Shown: one piece after another, positions 61,601 through 64,000 of the stretch
How the letters are laid out: every line of letters begins with the position of its first letter
How positions within the stretch are numbered: the stretch's first letter is position 1
Source: Macquaria australasica
Taxonomy: Eukaryota; Chordata; Actinopteri; Centrarchiformes; Percichthyidae
NCBI GenBank assembly: GCA_005408345.1
Contig: SEMN01000020.1
Coordinates: 2,361,501 to 2,425,500 of the forward strand
DNA length: 64,000 bases
Direction: 5' to 3'
The notes under the pieces: model-generated
Databases searched by the model: none
Seen by the model: only the letters and a program-made list of their open reading frames with translations
What the model was told of the DNA's origin: nothing
Translations under genes and position numbers: made by a program

Positions 61601-63909
61601 CAATGCTAATGAATGTGTCTACACGCTTAAGATGATCGTAGCATTTACCTGCTATGTAAAATAAAACAGAAGCTATGGCAATGATCTCACATTGTAAATT
61701 GAATATAAAATGTAAAAAATAAAAAGAATATATCAGTCATATTTAACGTAATTCTTGAATGCCAACTCATACAGAAGTATACAGGTGAATGTGCAAACAG
61801 GCTTGCTATATAACCTCAGTGCCAGTGCCTTGCATACATTTTATTCACACCTCATACTTTGACAGTTTTGACAAAGTTGACATTGTCTCTCTCTGTGCCT
61901 GTTCTTTCTCCTCAGGGCACCTCAGGCAATGATGGACCTCCTGGTCCGCCAGGAGAGAGGGTTAGTATCAGATATCTTTTGATCAGTGCCTCTTGGAATT
62001 TTGAAGTTGGGCAGTGAGTTAGTGACAGCAAAAGTACAGCATTGTACTCGAATCTTAACTCAAAGTGATTTACAGCTATTTGTCAAATCAAAATCAAAAG
62101 TATGTGCTCTCGCAGCTTATTACAAACTTTAACAATTAACAATTATAAATGTATGTTCTGTGTAATTCACTCTACATCAAGCTGAAACTGCTGAACTATG
62201 ACATAAAATCATACAAATTTATAATAAAATGGTGGCTACTTGGCAAGTAAAATCTAAATATCTAAATACCAATAGTCTTTTAAAGTTGTGTTTCTTATCC
62301 ATTCTTCATTTTCTTTTCCTTTAAGGGACCTCAAGGACCACAGGGACCCGTCGGTTTCCCCGGACCTAAAGGGCCCAATGTAAGTAGCCGCTGTCAAAAC
62401 TGTCTGGGAGTTAGCACTGTCCACAACAAGTCCATGTTGACACTTTTCATATAAGCTTTTTAAATATTAATACACACTTACGACCTGATGTCTTGATTTT
62501 TATGAGCTGTCTACCTGTTCTCCCCCAGGGCCCAGCAGGAAAAGATGGGCTGCCCGGTCATCCCGGACAGAGGGGAGAGACGGTGAGTGGGTAGTTTCGT
62601 CCATGAATGGATTGTGTTGTGCCATTTGACCCCGAACGTCATACGCCCACTGCCTCCTCACTCTCAGATAGGTTACACTAAAAATAAAGCAAGGAAGAAG
62701 ATAACTGAAATAGCATACAAATTGTGTTCTTAGTGCGAAAGTAAAGCACCAGCAATAGAAAATGGAGCATGGGCACTGCAACACAGCTGAGATGATTTAG
62801 TGCATCATCACATAATTGATTTGATCACTGATCATGACGCCATCAGGTACTCTGATGATATCCACTCACCATATATACGGTTTTATACTTTTTAATTAGT
62901 TTTAGATGCCATAGATGTAGTAACATATGTGTTCTTTTTGCAACACTGTCTTTACATACATACTGCCTACTGAGAGCAAGCAATTCTCACATTTTTTTGT
63001 ACATGAACTTTATTTCAATGACAGTAAAGTTGGAGTGGATTTAATTAGTAATGCTCTACAAGTTTAGTGTGCTTTTATAAGGGCTTGTTTACTACAAAGA
63101 TTTCCACCTGAACAAGATATTTTGTCTATTATTCATCCCTAAAATTAAATATTAGCCAATTTGTTGAGAATATTATACAGTACAAATCAACTTGTTTAAA
63201 TAGATTGTTATTTTCAATTCAAATTTCAAGTCAAATGTCATTTTCTTGATGCCAGTGCAGTGATCTGCCCTACAGGGTAAGGCATTCATTTGTAGAAAAC
63301 AGTGATGGAAAGTACCTAAGTACATTTACTCAAGTACACATTTGAGGTACTTTACTATACTTCCATTTTATTCCTCTTCTACTTCTGTTGCACTACATTT
63401 CAGAGGGAAATATTGTACTTTTTACTCCATTACAGTTATTTGACAGCTTTAGTTACTGGTTATTTTGTACATTCAGATTTTACATATAAAATATATACAT
63501 AATATATAATAATAATAAAAAATATATATATGATGCATTGGTATAGATTAAACTACCCAGCAGTATATAAAGAAGTTAAAATAAGCTCATCTTTGATCAG
63601 CTACAATAAAATGATGTAATTCATCAATAATGATAATCCAGTAATTTAATATATATAACAATACAACACTCTACATGTTGCTCATAATACTTCTCTACTT
63701 TTCATTTTTGCAGGACTTCTAATGGAGTATTTTTGCATTTTGATACATAGTTCATACTGTTACCCTTTACATACTGTATAGCACAAAACAGAGAGTATTA
63801 TACTATATAACCTCTATGTGTGTGCAGTCAACATCATTTCTGTTTTCCCCTTCAGGGCTTCCAAGGAAAGACAGGACCTCCTGGACCTGGAGGGGTGGTT
63901 GGACCGCAG
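10567..63909 (+). CDS. col11a1: Collagen alpha-1(XI) chain, exons 1-38 (5' part, gene continues past window)
   Basis: Gene-level entry; the exons are listed separately. The protein is a minor fibrillar procollagen chain. It is secreted, trimerises in the ER with alpha-2(XI) and alpha-3(XI)/alpha-1(II), and nucleates and limits the diameter of cartilage type II fibrils (family knowledge). Joining 38 GT-AG exons gives one open frame of 983 codons: signal peptide 1-38, TSPN domain 39-245, acidic variable region 263-425, minor helix about 433-504, linker 508-539, and main helix from Gly540 with 148 unbroken Gly-X-Y triplets to 983. The cysteines in TGFC64, DC184, YC238 and DC245 fit the TSPN disulfides. 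COL5A1 was the alternative; the signal peptide, the FGPGVPAETDI segment and the variable region match COL11A1 better. The a or b teleost copy is unresolved. The C-terminal half of the helix and the C-propeptide are outside the window. Confidence 0.97.
10682..17246 (+). other. Intron 1 (6.6 kb)
   Basis: Non-coding. It contains one recognisable dispersed repeat (15312-15695) and a CTCF-like motif at 12575-12590. Several poly-T or poly-A runs are present. Otherwise nothing is identifiable; the reading frames inside it are short and unsupported. Confidence 0.85.
15312..15695 (+). repeat. Dispersed teleost repeat with GATATATCTGCCGATATT-type core
   Basis: It starts with CTAGAGCTAGACAGATGAAT and contains GCTGATATATCTGCCGATAT and GTCGGCCGATAAGTG. 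It finishes with ATATAGATATCAGCGTCAAA and AATCCAGTACTGGTCAGCCT. The CCGATA motifs near one end and the GATATCAGCGTCAAAAATCC end match a widespread teleost repeat remembered by pattern; the class is not assigned. Confidence 0.6.
17247..17411 (+). CDS. col11a1: col11a1 exon 2: start of TSPN domain
   Basis: 165 nt, phase 1 at both ends, residues 39-94. It begins the mature N-propeptide with AEPVDVLKVLDF, then KTTGFC with the first TSPN cysteine (Cys64). It ends with ISAPTKQLFPG, nearly identical to the mammalian protein. The acceptor is CCACAG and the donor CCAG|GTAACC. Confidence 0.97.
17772..18008 (-). repeat. Dispersed teleost repeat family A, copy 4 (partial, reverse)
   Basis: It retains GCTAACGTTAGCATGCTGAC, ATGCTCACAATGACAATG, AACAGGTATAATGTTTACC and TAATTAGCACTAAAC, in the order seen in reverse-oriented copy 1. 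The GGACCAAAGTGG end is missing, so this copy is truncated. Confidence 0.75.
19537..19678. mobile_element. Foldback repeat family B, minimal copy (142 bp)
   Basis: Left AAAGGAATAGTTCGACATTT and right AAATGTCAAACTATTCCCTT form long inverted ends. The inner parts (GTTAGATGAAAAGATCGATA against ATCAGTGTTCTCATCTAAC) are also partly complementary. The centre found in longer copies is deleted, leaving little more than a hairpin. Confidence 0.75.
19951..20164 (+). CDS. col11a1: col11a1 exon 3: TSPN domain core
   Basis: 214 nt, enters in phase 1 and leaves in phase 2, residues 94-165. It encodes FPEDFSILFTIKPKAG, VYNQQGVQQLGVEVGR and the conserved GKPAPEEYPLFRSINLADG. These are beta-strand segments of the laminin-G-like fold. 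It is noticeably GC-rich compared with flanking introns. Confidence 0.97.
20165..21535 (+). other. Intron 3 (1.4 kb)
   Basis: Non-coding; its 3' third is a family B foldback element (21016-21464) ending 71 bp before exon 4. Nothing else is recognisable. Confidence 0.85.
21016..21464. mobile_element. Foldback repeat family B, copy 2 (upstream of exon 4)
   Basis: The ends AAAGAAATAGTCCGACATG and AAAATGTCAAACTATTCCTT are inverted. The interior is also mirrored: GGCCTGGCTCTGTCTAAAT on the left against TTTGGACAGAGCCAGGCTAG on the right. The whole element can therefore fold into a long imperfect hairpin. No coding capacity is seen. Confidence 0.78.
21536..21698 (+). CDS. col11a1: col11a1 exon 4: TSPN domain
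   Basis: 163 nt, enters in phase 2 and leaves in phase 0, residues 165-219. It encodes WHRVAISVEKKSVTIIVDCK with Cys184, and GITVFGTRILDEEVFE. Its length is not a multiple of three, so skipping it alone would break the frame. It lies between two closely spaced family B foldback elements. Confidence 0.97.
21762..22132. mobile_element. Foldback repeat family B, copy 3 (downstream of exon 4)
   Basis: It begins with AAAAGAATTGGTTGACATTT, then GAGTTAGATGAGATGGATGC. It contains GCATAAAGACTGGAAGCTGG and GGGGGAAACAGCTAACCTGG, and ends AAAATGTTGAACTATTCCTT. It starts 63 bp after the exon 4 donor. Confidence 0.75.
24234..24545 (+). mobile_element. Foldback repeat family B, copy 4 (right end unclear)
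   Basis: The left end, AAAAGAATAGTTCAATATTT followed by GGGAAATACACTTATTCAC, is well kept. The copy also has the GTAGCTTAGCATAGAAGCTG and AAACAGCTAGCCTGGCTTTC blocks. It contains a (TG)n expansion. The mirrored right end was not found, so it may be truncated. Confidence 0.65.
24319..24336 (+). repeat. (TG)n microsatellite
   Basis: A short TG run interrupts family B copy 4 after CCCCTCTCA. It is likely polymorphic. Confidence 0.85.
26898..27160 (+). repeat. Dispersed teleost repeat starting AGGGCTGCAA
   Basis: It carries AGGGCTGCAA, GATTAATCTGCCAATTATG, CTATAAAACGTCAGAAAATA, TCTTGTTTTGTCCAATCAAC and GCAAATCCTCACATTTGGGA in the order of a very common teleost interspersed repeat (recognised by pattern). 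It is followed by a 16-nt T run. Confidence 0.75.
28900..28976 (+). repeat. Retroelement 3' tail with GGATGGATG end
   Basis: GATTGGCTCCAGCCCCCCGT, then GGATAAGCGGTATAGAAAAT and an ATGGATGGATGGATG tail. This is the characteristic 3' end of a widespread fish retroposon, 5' truncated here. Confidence 0.75.
29180..29325 (+). repeat. SINE-like fragment with GGGGATCGAAC block
   Basis: CCTTGTTCAAGGGAGGGGG and then GGGGATCGAACTGATAACCT, GTCACACATG and GCCACTGCTGCCC. This order is typical of short tRNA-related fish repeats. The GATCGAAC block resembles a pol III B box but the element is degenerate. Confidence 0.55.
31477..31605 (+). CDS. col11a1: col11a1 exon 5: end of TSPN domain
   Basis: 129 nt, phase 0 at both ends, residues 220-262. 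GDIQQLLIVADPRAASDYCE and HYSPDCE hold the last two domain cysteines (Cys238, Cys245). The acidic QAQEPEDE then opens the variable region. The donor GAG|GTCAGT is followed at once by G- and A-rich intron sequence. Confidence 0.97.
31611..31836 (+). repeat. Polypurine (G/A-rich) tract after exon 5
   Basis: Low-complexity G and A sequence with several GGGGG runs and GGGAGGGAGGGAGGGAGGAG. It begins within 10 nt of the exon 5 donor. Such tracts can form triplex or G-rich structures and bind hnRNP H/F; no role is shown here. Confidence 0.7.
34171..34187 (+). repeat. (CT)n microsatellite
   Basis: An uninterrupted CT run between GACCC and GGGCC. Nothing suggests a function. Confidence 0.85.
34453..34882. 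mobile_element. Foldback repeat family B, copy 5
   Basis: The left end lacks the usual TAGTTCGACATTTTGGG segment and starts AAAGGAATACACTTATTCGC. The right end, GAATAAGCTATAATATTTCC with a terminal GAACTATTCTTT, is complete. The inner arms (GAGTTAGATGAGAAGATCGA against TCAATCTTCTCATGTAACTC) still pair. Confidence 0.75.
35697..35780 (+). CDS. col11a1: col11a1 exon 6 (6A-type): acidic variable region
   Basis: 84 nt, phase 0, residues 263-290. It encodes YTNYEYGELYDYTEGE followed by TTDAPPTEKPK. Five tyrosines next to Glu/Asp make tyrosine sulfation plausible. It corresponds to the acidic mammalian exon 6A but is shorter (28 against 39 codons). Being in frame, it could be a cassette exon. Confidence 0.93.
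35781..36226 (+). other. Intron 6 (446 bp)
   Basis: Non-coding and pyrimidine-rich around 35870-35940. In mammals the basic alternative exon 6B lies in this position; no open lysine-rich segment is visible here. Confidence 0.8.
36227..36325 (+). CDS. col11a1: col11a1 exon 7: variable region
   Basis: 99 nt, phase 0, residues 291-323. It reads GGDYYTGEYDYTTVDG and then SQPETPTETTGQGQ: four acidic-context tyrosines followed by a Thr/Pro/Glu-rich tail that could carry O-glycans. It is equivalent in position to mammalian exon 7. Acceptor CTTCAG, donor CAG|GTAACT. Confidence 0.94.
36326..38754 (+). other. Intron 7 (2.4 kb)
   Basis: Non-coding. A 111-codon open frame at 36742-37077 shows no collagen or other recognisable features. 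Two short inverted repeats (AACATATGTG / CACATATGTT at 38474-38499, and CAACTAAGT / ACTTAGTTG at 38543-38571) lie about 200-280 bp before exon 8. Confidence 0.8.
38755..39060 (+). CDS. col11a1: col11a1 exon 8: large acidic variable-region exon
   Basis: 306 nt, phase 0, residues 324-425, with no cysteine. It opens SYEGEIVDDYITGVEQ. A Tyr/Glu/Lys/Asp-rich core follows (EFKEYDLKEYDNKEF, then EYGDYGDYGP). It ends with the COL11A1-diagnostic EEFGPGVPAETDIRESS. Mammalian exon 8 is alternatively spliced, and this exon is likewise in frame. A minus-strand open frame across it is only a shadow of its codon bias. Confidence 0.95.
39061..40227 (+). other. Intron 8 (1.2 kb)
   Basis: Non-coding. A purine-rich GGTGGTGATGG-type stretch follows the donor. 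Nothing else is recognisable. Confidence 0.8.
40228..40293 (+). CDS. col11a1: col11a1 exon 9: entry to minor triple helix
   Basis: 66 nt, residues 426-447. VSGGQSYLGEKGEKGEPAVI precedes EP, matching the mammalian YGEKGQKGEPAVVEP segment. The acceptor is CCTGTAG. Confidence 0.96.
40294..41164 (+). other. Intron 9 (871 bp) with (CA)n microsatellite
   Basis: Non-coding. It holds a CA run at 40976-40996 and short GCTAGCTAGC-type repeats near 40423-40459. Confidence 0.8.
40976..40996 (+). repeat. (CA)n microsatellite
   Basis: An uninterrupted CA run about 170 bp before exon 10. Confidence 0.9.
41165..41206 (+). CDS. col11a1: col11a1 exon 10: minor triple helix
   Basis: 42 nt, residues 448-461, GMLIEGPQGAPGQA. 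It has the same length and pattern as the mammalian exon (GMLVEGPPGPAGPA). Acceptor TTTTTCAG, donor GCA|GTGAGT. Confidence 0.96.
41207..41622 (+). other. Intron 10 (416 bp), TG-rich 3' end
   Basis: Non-coding. A TG-rich patch also occurs at about 41343-41393. The last 54 nt before exon 11 are mainly TG repeat, annotated separately. Confidence 0.85.
41569..41615 (+). repeat. (TG)n/(TGTC)n repeat in place of the exon 11 polypyrimidine tract
   Basis: Alternating TG with CTG interruptions ends only 7 nt before the exon 11 boundary (ATCTCAG follows). There is no ordinary pyrimidine tract. UG repeats in RNA are bound by TDP-43 and CELF proteins, and at CFTR exon 9 a similar arrangement controls skipping (family knowledge). 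Confidence 0.9.
41623..41685 (+). CDS. col11a1: col11a1 exon 11: minor triple helix
   Basis: 63 nt, residues 462-482, seven Gly-X-Y triplets ending GDPGER. It is in frame, so skipping would shorten the minor helix without a frameshift. Its acceptor is unusual because a TG microsatellite stands where pyrimidines are expected. Confidence 0.96.
41945..41960 (+). repeat. (AT)n run
   Basis: A short alternating AT run. Confidence 0.8.
43033..43345 (+). repeat. Dispersed teleost repeat family A, copy 5 (internally deleted)
   Basis: AGTCGGTTTGTCAGTGAAAT, then ATCTCAACAACAAC and GGTCCCCAGAGGATGAATCC, then a jump to AACATGTTAGCATGCTACTA. The ACTTTTCCTCTAG repeats and the CTTAGTCTTG end are missing. 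Confidence 0.75.
43612..43643 (+). repeat. (CT)n microsatellite
   Basis: A CT run with a single TT interruption. Confidence 0.85.
44343..44417 (+). CDS. col11a1: col11a1 exon 12: end of minor triple helix
   Basis: 75 nt, residues 483-507. It reads GPPGRPGLPGSDGIPGPPG and then TIMMLP, the V/XI-specific break where the minor helix ends. Acceptor TTCTCCAG. Confidence 0.97.
44418..44885 (+). other. Intron 12 (468 bp) with (TG)n microsatellite
   Basis: Non-coding; a TG run at 44667-44697 lies about 190 nt before exon 13. The acceptor itself has a normal T-rich tract. Confidence 0.85.
44667..44697 (+). repeat. (TG)n microsatellite
   Basis: An almost pure TG run in intron 12, probably polymorphic. 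Confidence 0.9.
44886..44969 (+). CDS. col11a1: col11a1 exon 13: non-helical linker (N-telopeptide region)
   Basis: 84 nt, residues 508-535. FRAGGEAHKGPVVSAQEAQ and AQAILSQAR form the Gln/Ala-rich interruption between minor and main helix that is conserved in alpha-1(V) and alpha-1(XI). It holds the telopeptide region flanking the main helix. Confidence 0.97.
44970..46332 (+). other. Intron 13 (1.4 kb)
   Basis: Non-coding; no repeat family or exon recognised. Confidence 0.75.
46333..46389 (+). CDS. col11a1: col11a1 exon 14: start of main triple helix
   Basis: 57 nt, residues 536-554. LAMR then GPPGPAGMTGRSGPV. Gly540 is taken as helix residue 1, from which Gly occurs at every third position to the end of the window. 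Confidence 0.97.
46390..47072 (+). other. Intron 14 (683 bp)
   Basis: Non-coding. A short TG-rich patch (47042-47061) precedes the T-rich tract of exon 15. No repeat family recognised. Confidence 0.75.
47073..47126 (+). CDS. col11a1: col11a1 exon 15: main helix
   Basis: 54 nt, residues 555-572: GGPGATGLKGDSGDSGPQ. The acceptor TTTTTTAATAG is adequate and the donor is CAG|GTGAGA. Confidence 0.96.
47288..47341 (+). CDS. col11a1: col11a1 exon 16: main helix
   Basis: 54 nt, residues 573-590: GPRGLQGTTGPPGKSGKR, ending in a basic cluster like mammalian GKPGKR. The preceding intron is only 161 bp. Confidence 0.96.
47342..47748 (+). other. Intron 16 (407 bp)
   Basis: Non-coding; nothing recognisable. 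Confidence 0.75.
47749..47802 (+). CDS. col11a1: col11a1 exon 17: main helix
   Basis: 54 nt, residues 591-608: GRNGADGARGMPGEAGPK, close to mammalian GRPGADGGRGMPGEPGAK. A 117-bp intron follows. Confidence 0.96.
47920..47973 (+). CDS. col11a1: col11a1 exon 18: main helix with cross-link lysine
   Basis: 54 nt, residues 609-626: GDRGFDGLPGLPGEKGHR. Lys623 in the KGHR motif is helix residue 84 when counted from Gly540, the known intermolecular cross-link and hydroxylation site of alpha-1(V)/(XI) chains (family knowledge). Confidence 0.97.
47974..48745 (+). other. Intron 18 (772 bp)
   Basis: Non-coding; no recognised repeat. Confidence 0.75.
48746..48799 (+). CDS. col11a1: col11a1 exon 19: main helix
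   Basis: 54 nt, residues 627-644: GEHGPTGSPGPPGEDGPR. It is separated from exon 20 by a 95-bp intron. Confidence 0.96.
48895..48939 (+). CDS. col11a1: col11a1 exon 20: main helix
   Basis: 45 nt, residues 645-659: GEDGQVGQRGVAGES. The acceptor GATCCAAAG is AAG-type with a moderate pyrimidine tract. Confidence 0.95.
48940..49675 (+). other. Intron 20 (736 bp)
   Basis: Non-coding. It contains a CTCF-like motif, CCACAAGGGGTCAGT, at 49521-49535. Nothing else is recognised. Confidence 0.75.
49676..49729 (+). CDS. col11a1: col11a1 exon 21: main helix
   Basis: 54 nt, residues 660-677: GPRGLLGPRGSAGPGGQR. The GPG and GQR triplets are unusually Gly-rich but the register is kept. The next intron is only 94 bp. 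Confidence 0.96.
49824..49868 (+). CDS. col11a1: col11a1 exon 22: main helix
   Basis: 45 nt, residues 678-692: GLPGLDGQAGPKGNM, matching the mammalian GPKGNM end. The donor is ATG|GTGAGA. Confidence 0.96.
49869..51448 (+). other. Intron 22 (1.6 kb)
   Basis: Non-coding; no recognised repeat family or exon. Confidence 0.75.
51449..51502 (+). CDS. col11a1: col11a1 exon 23: main helix
   Basis: 54 nt, residues 693-710: GPQGEPGPPGQQGMPGPH. Mammals have GNPGPQ at the end, so Met and His replace Asn and Gln. Confidence 0.96.
51503..52555 (+). other. Intron 23 (1.1 kb)
   Basis: Non-coding. It starts with a long pyrimidine-rich stretch (51508-51660). No exon inside. Confidence 0.75.
52556..52600 (+). 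CDS. col11a1: col11a1 exon 24: main helix
   Basis: 45 nt, residues 711-725: GLVGPQGPIGPPGEK, one residue from the mammalian exon. Confidence 0.97.
52601..53008 (+). other. Intron 24 (408 bp)
   Basis: Non-coding; a TCTATCTGTCTGTCTCTCT-type pyrimidine run supplies the exon 25 acceptor. Confidence 0.75.
53009..53062 (+). CDS. col11a1: col11a1 exon 25: main helix
   Basis: 54 nt, residues 726-743: GPQGKQGLAGLAGADGPP. The downstream intron is 113 bp. Confidence 0.96.
53176..53220 (+). CDS. col11a1: col11a1 exon 26: main helix
   Basis: 45 nt, residues 744-758: GHPGKEGPAGEKGAA, matching the mammalian GHPGKEG..GEKGA pattern. Confidence 0.96.
53221..54251 (+). other. Intron 26 (1.0 kb)
   Basis: Non-coding and AT-rich; nothing recognised beyond a short TTATTATTATT run near 53700. 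Confidence 0.75.
54252..54305 (+). CDS. col11a1: col11a1 exon 27: main helix
   Basis: 54 nt, residues 759-776: GHSGPIGSIGYPGPRGVK. The IGYPGPRGVK end is invariant in V/XI alpha-1 chains. A 98-bp intron follows. Confidence 0.97.
54404..54448 (+). CDS. col11a1: col11a1 exon 28: main helix
   Basis: 45 nt, residues 777-791: GAEGIRGLKGGKGEK, a strongly basic segment conserved in the family. Confidence 0.97.
54449..55359 (+). other. Intron 28 (911 bp)
   Basis: Non-coding; two same-strand CTCF-like motifs (55043-55059 and 55137-55151) lie 94 bp apart. No other structure. Confidence 0.75.
55360..55413 (+). CDS. col11a1: col11a1 exon 29: main helix
   Basis: 54 nt, residues 792-809: GEDGFPGFKGDMGLKGDK, nearly identical to mammals. 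The intron to exon 30 is 106 bp. Confidence 0.97.
55520..55627 (+). CDS. col11a1: col11a1 exon 30: main helix, double-length exon
   Basis: 108 nt, residues 810-845, twelve triplets from GESGVLGPRGEDGPEGPK to GLAGEK. The 108-nt size is the classic 2 x 54 fusion seen in fibrillar collagen genes, and its 36 residues match the corresponding mammalian segment. Acceptor CATCAAG. Confidence 0.97.
55628..56846 (+). other. Intron 30 (1.2 kb)
   Basis: Non-coding; no recognised repeat family. Confidence 0.75.
56847..56900 (+). CDS. col11a1: col11a1 exon 31: main helix
   Basis: 54 nt, residues 846-863: GKLGVPGLPGYPGRQGSK, identical to mammals save one residue. The donor AAG|GTGTGT is weaker than most. 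Confidence 0.97.
56975..57062 (+). repeat. SINE-like fragment with AGTGTCTTGGTCAAGGGCAG
   Basis: The TTCAGTGTCTTGGTCAAGGG core and following CAGTTCAGCAGAGGAG resemble short fish repeats of the kind also seen near 29180. It is degenerate and the boundaries are approximate. Confidence 0.4.
57588..57611 (+). repeat. (GCTGA)n pentamer array
   Basis: Four full GCTGA units plus a partial one, in intron 31. Confidence 0.85.
59465..59518 (+). CDS. col11a1: col11a1 exon 32: main helix
   Basis: 54 nt, residues 864-881: GSNGFPGFSGANGEKGAR. The acceptor has an excellent pyrimidine tract (CTTTTTTTTTTTACACTTG). Confidence 0.97.
59787..60045 (+). repeat. Common teleost interspersed repeat (GGAAAAACTCC / GGAAGAAACCTC type)
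   Basis: AATTTTATTTATACTGGAAT, then CAAGGGGCTTTACAATCTGT, GATAAGGAAAAACTCCACC, TTTTAACAGGGGAAAGAAAT, GGAAGAAACCTCAGGAAGAG and CAGGACAGACAGAC in order. This is a very widespread fish repeat, recognised by pattern. Confidence 0.8.
60147..60669. mobile_element. DNA-transposon remnant with CACTATA-type ends
   Basis: The right end GGGTGTCCACATACTTTTGG and CCTTATAGTG is mirrored by left CACTACAGAGTATGTAAACA and CCC. The interior (GGGAGGGCTTTCCACAAGAT, CCCCAAACGTTTGCCACAAA, GTTGGAAGCACACAATTG) resembles an abundant non-autonomous fish DNA element. It is interrupted by an AT microsatellite. Confidence 0.7.
60563..60620. repeat. (AT)n microsatellite, self-complementary
   Basis: Two long AT runs separated by AGA form an almost perfect palindrome inside the DNA element at 60147-60669. 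Confidence 0.9.
61150..61194 (+). CDS. col11a1: col11a1 exon 33: main helix
   Basis: 45 nt, residues 882-896: GIAGKAGPRGQRGPT, basic and conserved. The donor ACG|GTAGGC is weaker than average. Confidence 0.96.
61195..61506 (+). other. Intron 33 (312 bp)
   Basis: Non-coding; nothing recognised. Confidence 0.75.
61507..61560 (+). CDS. col11a1: col11a1 exon 34: main helix
   Basis: 54 nt, residues 897-914: GPRGGRGARGPTGKPGAK, the most Arg-rich stretch in the window. The acceptor TGTAAATAG has few pyrimidines next to the AG. Confidence 0.96.
61561..61915 (+). other. Intron 34 (355 bp)
   Basis: Non-coding; nothing recognised apart from a CTCTCTCTCTG run in the acceptor tract. Confidence 0.75.
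61916..61960 (+). CDS. col11a1: col11a1 exon 35: main helix
   Basis: 45 nt, residues 915-929: GTSGNDGPPGPPGER. The donor is AGG|GTTAGT, a rarer GTTAGT type. Confidence 0.96.
61961..62325 (+). other. Intron 35 (365 bp)
   Basis: Non-coding; nothing recognised. Confidence 0.75.
62326..62379 (+). CDS. col11a1: col11a1 exon 36: main helix
   Basis: 54 nt, residues 930-947: GPQGPQGPVGFPGPKGPN, one residue different from mammals at the end. A 149-bp intron follows. Confidence 0.97.
62529..62582 (+). CDS. col11a1: col11a1 exon 37: main helix
   Basis: 54 nt, residues 948-965: GPAGKDGLPGHPGQRGET, matching mammalian GPPGKDGLPGHPGQRGET. Confidence 0.97.
62583..63855 (+). other. Intron 37 (1.3 kb)
   Basis: Non-coding; a dispersed teleost repeat (63299-63765) takes up its 3' part and ends about 90 bp before exon 38. 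Confidence 0.8.
63299..63765 (+). repeat. Common teleost repeat (GTACATTTACTCAAGTAC type)
   Basis: AGTGATGGAAAGTACCTAAG and TACATTTACTCAAGTACAC, then CACTACATTTCAGAGGGAAA, TATTGTACTTTTTACTCCAT and TTTGACAGCTTTAGTTACTG. It ends with GCAGGACTTCTAATGGAGTA. The order matches a very abundant fish repeat. The middle has an AT-rich expansion. Confidence 0.82.
63856..63909 (+). CDS. col11a1: col11a1 exon 38: main helix (last exon in window)
   Basis: 54 nt, residues 966-983: GFQGKTGPPGPGGVVGPQ, matching the mammalian segment including the GPG triplet. The donor CAG|GTAGAT opens an intron that runs past the window end. The rest of the helix and the C-propeptide must follow downstream. Confidence 0.97.
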
Positions 63910-64000
63910 GTAGATATACAGGACACTGCTACAGTTAGATTCCACCTCACTTATCCTCTTTCTGTTGTTGGAGAATTATGAGACTCTGAAATTCAAGTAT

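Noticed and set aside
10567..63909. Identification as col5a1 instead of col11a1
   Set aside because: The helix is similar, but the signal peptide RWKTKRWLWD, the variable region ending FGPGVPAETDI and the VSAQEAQAQAIL linker fit COL11A1; COL5A1 has a different signal peptide and variable region.
1..64000. CRISPR arrays, operons, phage or other prokaryotic systems
   Set aside because: No regularly spaced repeats of the right kind, no dense coding, and a clear spliced vertebrate gene; the repeats present are transposon-like or microsatellites.

Overview
This window is vertebrate nuclear DNA, most likely from a ray-finned (teleost, probably percomorph) fish. It has AT-rich introns, GT-AG splice sites, microsatellites, and many dispersed repeats of kinds that are common in teleost genomes. 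I saw no bacterial, phage, CRISPR or viral genes.

The only gene I can support is the 5' part of a fibrillar collagen gene on the plus strand, identified as col11a1 (collagen alpha-1(XI) chain). Thirty-eight coding exons run from the start codon at 10567 to 63909 and encode 983 codons with consistent splice phases. The 3' end lies beyond the window. In protein order they encode: a signal peptide (residues 1-38); a TSPN/laminin-G-like N-propeptide domain (about 39-245); an acidic, tyrosine-rich variable region (exons 6-8); a short minor triple helix (exons 9-12); a non-helical linker (exons 13-14); and the first 148 uninterrupted Gly-X-Y triplets of the main triple helix (exons 14-38). The TRWKTKRWLWD signal-peptide start, the EEFGPGVPAETDI segment and the PGTIMMLPF / AQEAQAQAIL linker favour COL11A1 over its paralogue COL5A1. 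A KGHR lysine falls at helix position 84, as expected for V/XI alpha-1 chains. Teleosts usually keep two copies (a and b), and I cannot say which this is.

Layout: 1-10189 is upstream intergenic DNA, with no supported gene, that holds several DNA-transposon-like repeats and one perfect 31-bp hairpin. 10190-10566 is the probable promoter and 5' leader, with a GC box and two small upstream ORFs. 10567-41206 carries the N-propeptide exons in long introns of up to 9.8 kb. 41623-63909 carries the collagen exons, which are mostly 54 or 45 nt (one is 108 nt), each an exact number of Gly-X-Y triplets from exon 15 on. Most intronic structure is dispersed repeats, foldback (MITE-like) elements and microsatellites.

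I found no new multi-gene system. The best leads are regulatory or structural: a UG-repeat that replaces the polypyrimidine tract of exon 11; exon 4 tightly flanked by two foldback repeats of one family (a possible circular-RNA or exon-skipping arrangement); the perfect hairpin at 476-541; a 514-bp foldback element with intact 6-bp target duplications; and the apparent lack of the basic alternative exon 6B known in mammals.
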